Positions 62,371-64,000 of a stretch of 64,000 bases of DNA are shown here, in pieces; the stretch's first letter is position 1, and every line of letters starts with the position of its first letter. The notes below the pieces were generated by a model. The model saw only the letters and a program-made list of their open reading frames with translations. It had not been told where the DNA came from and searched no databases. Source of the stretch: Arcanobacterium buesumense (lineage in GTDB: Bacteria; Actinomycetota; Actinomycetes; Actinomycetales; Actinomycetaceae); the NCBI RefSeq assembly GCF_012563545.1, contig NZ_CP050804.1, positions 682,001-746,000 on the forward strand. The letters run 5' to 3'. The translations under genes and the position numbers were made by a program.

Positions 62371-64000
62371 ATGAGCATCCTAACCTATGAGAAGGAAGAA
62401 GAACTTCTCGCTCCGATTAAAGAATATGTGGGCAAAATCCAAGCTGAAATAGATGCTTTGCGTGAAGATGGCACCACGAAAGCAACTCGGCTACAACACC
62501 AACTTCGTAATATGAAAAATGACCGGACACTATCAAAAGAAGAACGTGTCCAGCTACGTCGTCAAGATGAAGCTGCTTTAGTAGAAGCTAAACGTGTTCA
62601 GGCAGCTAATCGCTCACGAATTAATGAATTGGTTGCTAAAGCAGAAAAATATATTGACGAGAATTTTGATAAGCAGTACCTGAATGAAGTTGAATTAAGC
62701 GTCGAAGCTGAAAAGAAAGAAGCAAAGGCAGAATATCAACGCCAACTTGCTCTTATCAAAAAAGAGCATGAACAAGCAGTAGCGGAACTTCGAAAGAATC
62801 CGACGATTGATCTTAAGCAAGAGCTTAAAGATGAAGAGATGGTCTTTAAGAATAAACAGTATGATGCAAAAGTTTCTATGCAACATCGTTTGCAAGCCGC
62901 AAAAGATCGGCGTCATGCAGCAGTCGCCGAAAAGTATCATATGATCGACCTATTGCGTAATTCGAATTTCTCTTTTAAACAATCGTTGTCGCAAAAGATT
63001 GAGAATTATCGTTATTCGTTTAACCGGCGGCAATTCTTGCTTAAAAACGGATTGTATATCGTTATTGTATTGATCTTTATTGCAATGGCGGTTCTCGCTC
63101 CGGTGACTAAAGGTGTAGATCTCTTCACCACTCAAAATATCTTAAATATTTTGCAGCAGGCATCGCCACGCATGTTCCTCGCGCTTGGAGTAGCCGGGCT
63201 AATTTTGCTTACCGGAACCGATTTGTCTATTGGACGTATGGTCGGAATGGGCATGGTTATTGCTACTGTTATCATGCATAAAGGACCAAATACGGGTAGC
63301 GTATTTGGGCATGCTTTTGACTTCACCGGGATCCCAGTTGGTGGCCGTATCATCTTTGCACTTATTGCCTGTATTATCGCTACAACAGCATTTACAATGG
63401 TTGCTGGCTTCTTTACCGCTAGATTTAAAATGCATCCTTTCGTTTCGACGATGGCTAATATGCTCATTATTTTTGGCTTAGTAACTTATGCAACCAAGGG
63501 GGTAAGCTTTGGTGCTATTGAGTCAGATATTCCAAAAATGATTGTTCCAAATATCTCTGGTTTCCCGACTATTATTTTGTGGGCAATTGCTGCCACCGTT
63601 GTTGTTTGGTTTATTTGGAATAAAACAACTTTTGGCAAGAACCTGTACGCCGTTGGTGGAAATCCAGAAGCAGCAGCGGTTTCTGGCATTTCTGTTTTCA
63701 AAGTAACTATGGGGGCTTTTATCCTTGCTGGAATCTTGTATGGTTTTGGATCATGGCTTGAAGCAGCACGTATGTTTGGTTCTGGTTCGGCGGCTTACGG
63801 TCAAGGCTGGGATATGGACGCAATCGCCGCATGTGTGGTTGGTGGAGTATCTTTTACCGGTGGTATCGGTAAAATTTCTGGAGTTGTTACTGGTGTTATG
63901 ATCTTTACTGGTCTGACATATTCGTTAACGATTTTAGGTATTGATACTAACCTCCAGTTCGTATTCGAAGGCATTATTATTCTTGCTGCAGTTACATTGG
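62371..64000 (+). CDS. mglC: Galactose/methyl-galactoside ABC permease MglC with long coiled-coil N-terminus (3' end outside window)
   Basis: Open frame of 543 codons to the window edge without a stop. The first 225 residues are hydrophilic, rich in Glu, Lys, Gln, Ala and Arg with heptad-like patterning (e.g. EAEKKEAKAEYQRQLALIKK near 113-132), and contain no membrane helix. The first helix starts near 227 (GLYIVIVLIFIAMAVLA). The permease core is then canonical: TGTDLSIGRMVGMGMV, VAGFFTARFKMHPFVSTMA, and the coupling segment GKNLYAVGGNPEAAAVSGI. Ordinary MglC is about 336 aa with its first helix near the N-terminus. The ribosome site is AAGGGAAGG before ATG 62371. Confidence 0.85.
   Translation, partial: MSILTYEKEEELLAPIKEYVGKIQAEIDALREDGTTKATRLQHQLRNMKNDRTLSKEERVQLRRQDEAALVEAKRVQAANRSRINELVAKAEKYIDENFDKQYLNEVELSVEAEKKEAKAEYQRQLALIKKEHEQAVAELRKNPTIDLKQELKDEEMVFKNKQYDAKVSMQHRLQAAKDRRHAAVAEKYHMIDLLRNSNFSFKQSLSQKIENYRYSFNRRQFLLKNGLYIVIVLIFIAMAVLAPVTKGVDLFTTQNILNILQQASPRMFLALGVAGLILLTGTDLSIGRMVGMGMVIATVIMHKGPNTGSVFGHAFDFTGIPVGGRIIFALIACIIATTAFTMVAGFFTARFKMHPFVSTMANMLIIFGLVTYATKGVSFGAIESDIPKMIVPNISGFPTIILWAIAATVVVWFIWNKTTFGKNLYAVGGNPEAAAVSGISVFKVTMGAFILAGILYGFGSWLEAARMFGSGSAAYGQGWDMDAIAACVVGGVSFTGGIGKISGVVTGVMIFTGLTYSLTILGIDTNLQFVFEGIIILAAVTL

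Overview
This window is chromosomal DNA of a moderate-GC Gram-positive actinobacterium, most likely of the Actinomycetaceae (Arcanobacterium/Trueperella type). That placement is inference. It rests on the rnj-ftsK-pgsA-cinA-clgR-DUF3046-recA-recX-miaB-miaA-hflX-lexA-nrdR order, the division-type dcw cluster running into sepF-yggT-divIVA, actinobacterial LexA boxes (GAAC-N4-GTTC), and a MurE whose substrate motif fits L-lysine or L-ornithine peptidoglycan rather than meso-DAP. I see no rRNA, tRNA, CRISPR array, prophage or insertion sequence. Nearly all of the DNA is coding.

Layout. 1-25 kb holds RNA turnover (rnj), chromosome segregation (ftsK), phospholipid synthesis (pgsA), the SOS core (recA-recX; lexA divergent from a LysM division-inhibitor-like gene), tRNA modification (miaB, miaA), the ribosome GTPase hflX, a DinG-type helicase, nrdR, an acyl-CoA synthetase, the RNA polymerase recycling helicase helD, a PAC2 protein, a spermidine-synthase-like protein, DNA polymerase IV and DUF3040. 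25.6-43.5 kb is the dcw cluster: mraZ, rsmH, ftsL, ftsI, murE, murF, mraY, murD, ftsW, murG, murC, ftsQ, ftsZ, pgeF, sepF, yggT, divIVA. Its genes mostly overlap by 1-8 bases, and a terminator-like hairpin lies directly before ftsZ. 43.5-49 kb holds lspA, rluD, a GNAT gene and dnaE. 49-53 kb is a minus-strand zinc uptake unit (znuA-znuC-znuB-zur-dedA-S4) with a candidate Zur operator. 53-59.4 kb holds glyQS, a YibE/F-like membrane protein, dusB, a catalytically dead GH13-like protein and dgt. 59.5-64 kb is an mgl sugar ABC importer.

Most of the window is orthodox. The departures are: hflX appears to start at an ATT codon with an ideal Shine-Dalgarno; the mgl binding-protein gene has lost its N-terminal lobe and is frameshifted; the MglC permease carries a charged helical N-terminal extension of about 220 residues; a GH13-family protein has lost its catalytic residues; ZnuA contains an in-frame expanded (DEHADD)n metal loop; several genes (pgsA, nrdR, lspA, dnaE, dgt, a methyltransferase, znuA) look leaderless, with a -10 box 6-7 bases before the start codon. 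No wholly new defence or mobile system is evident.
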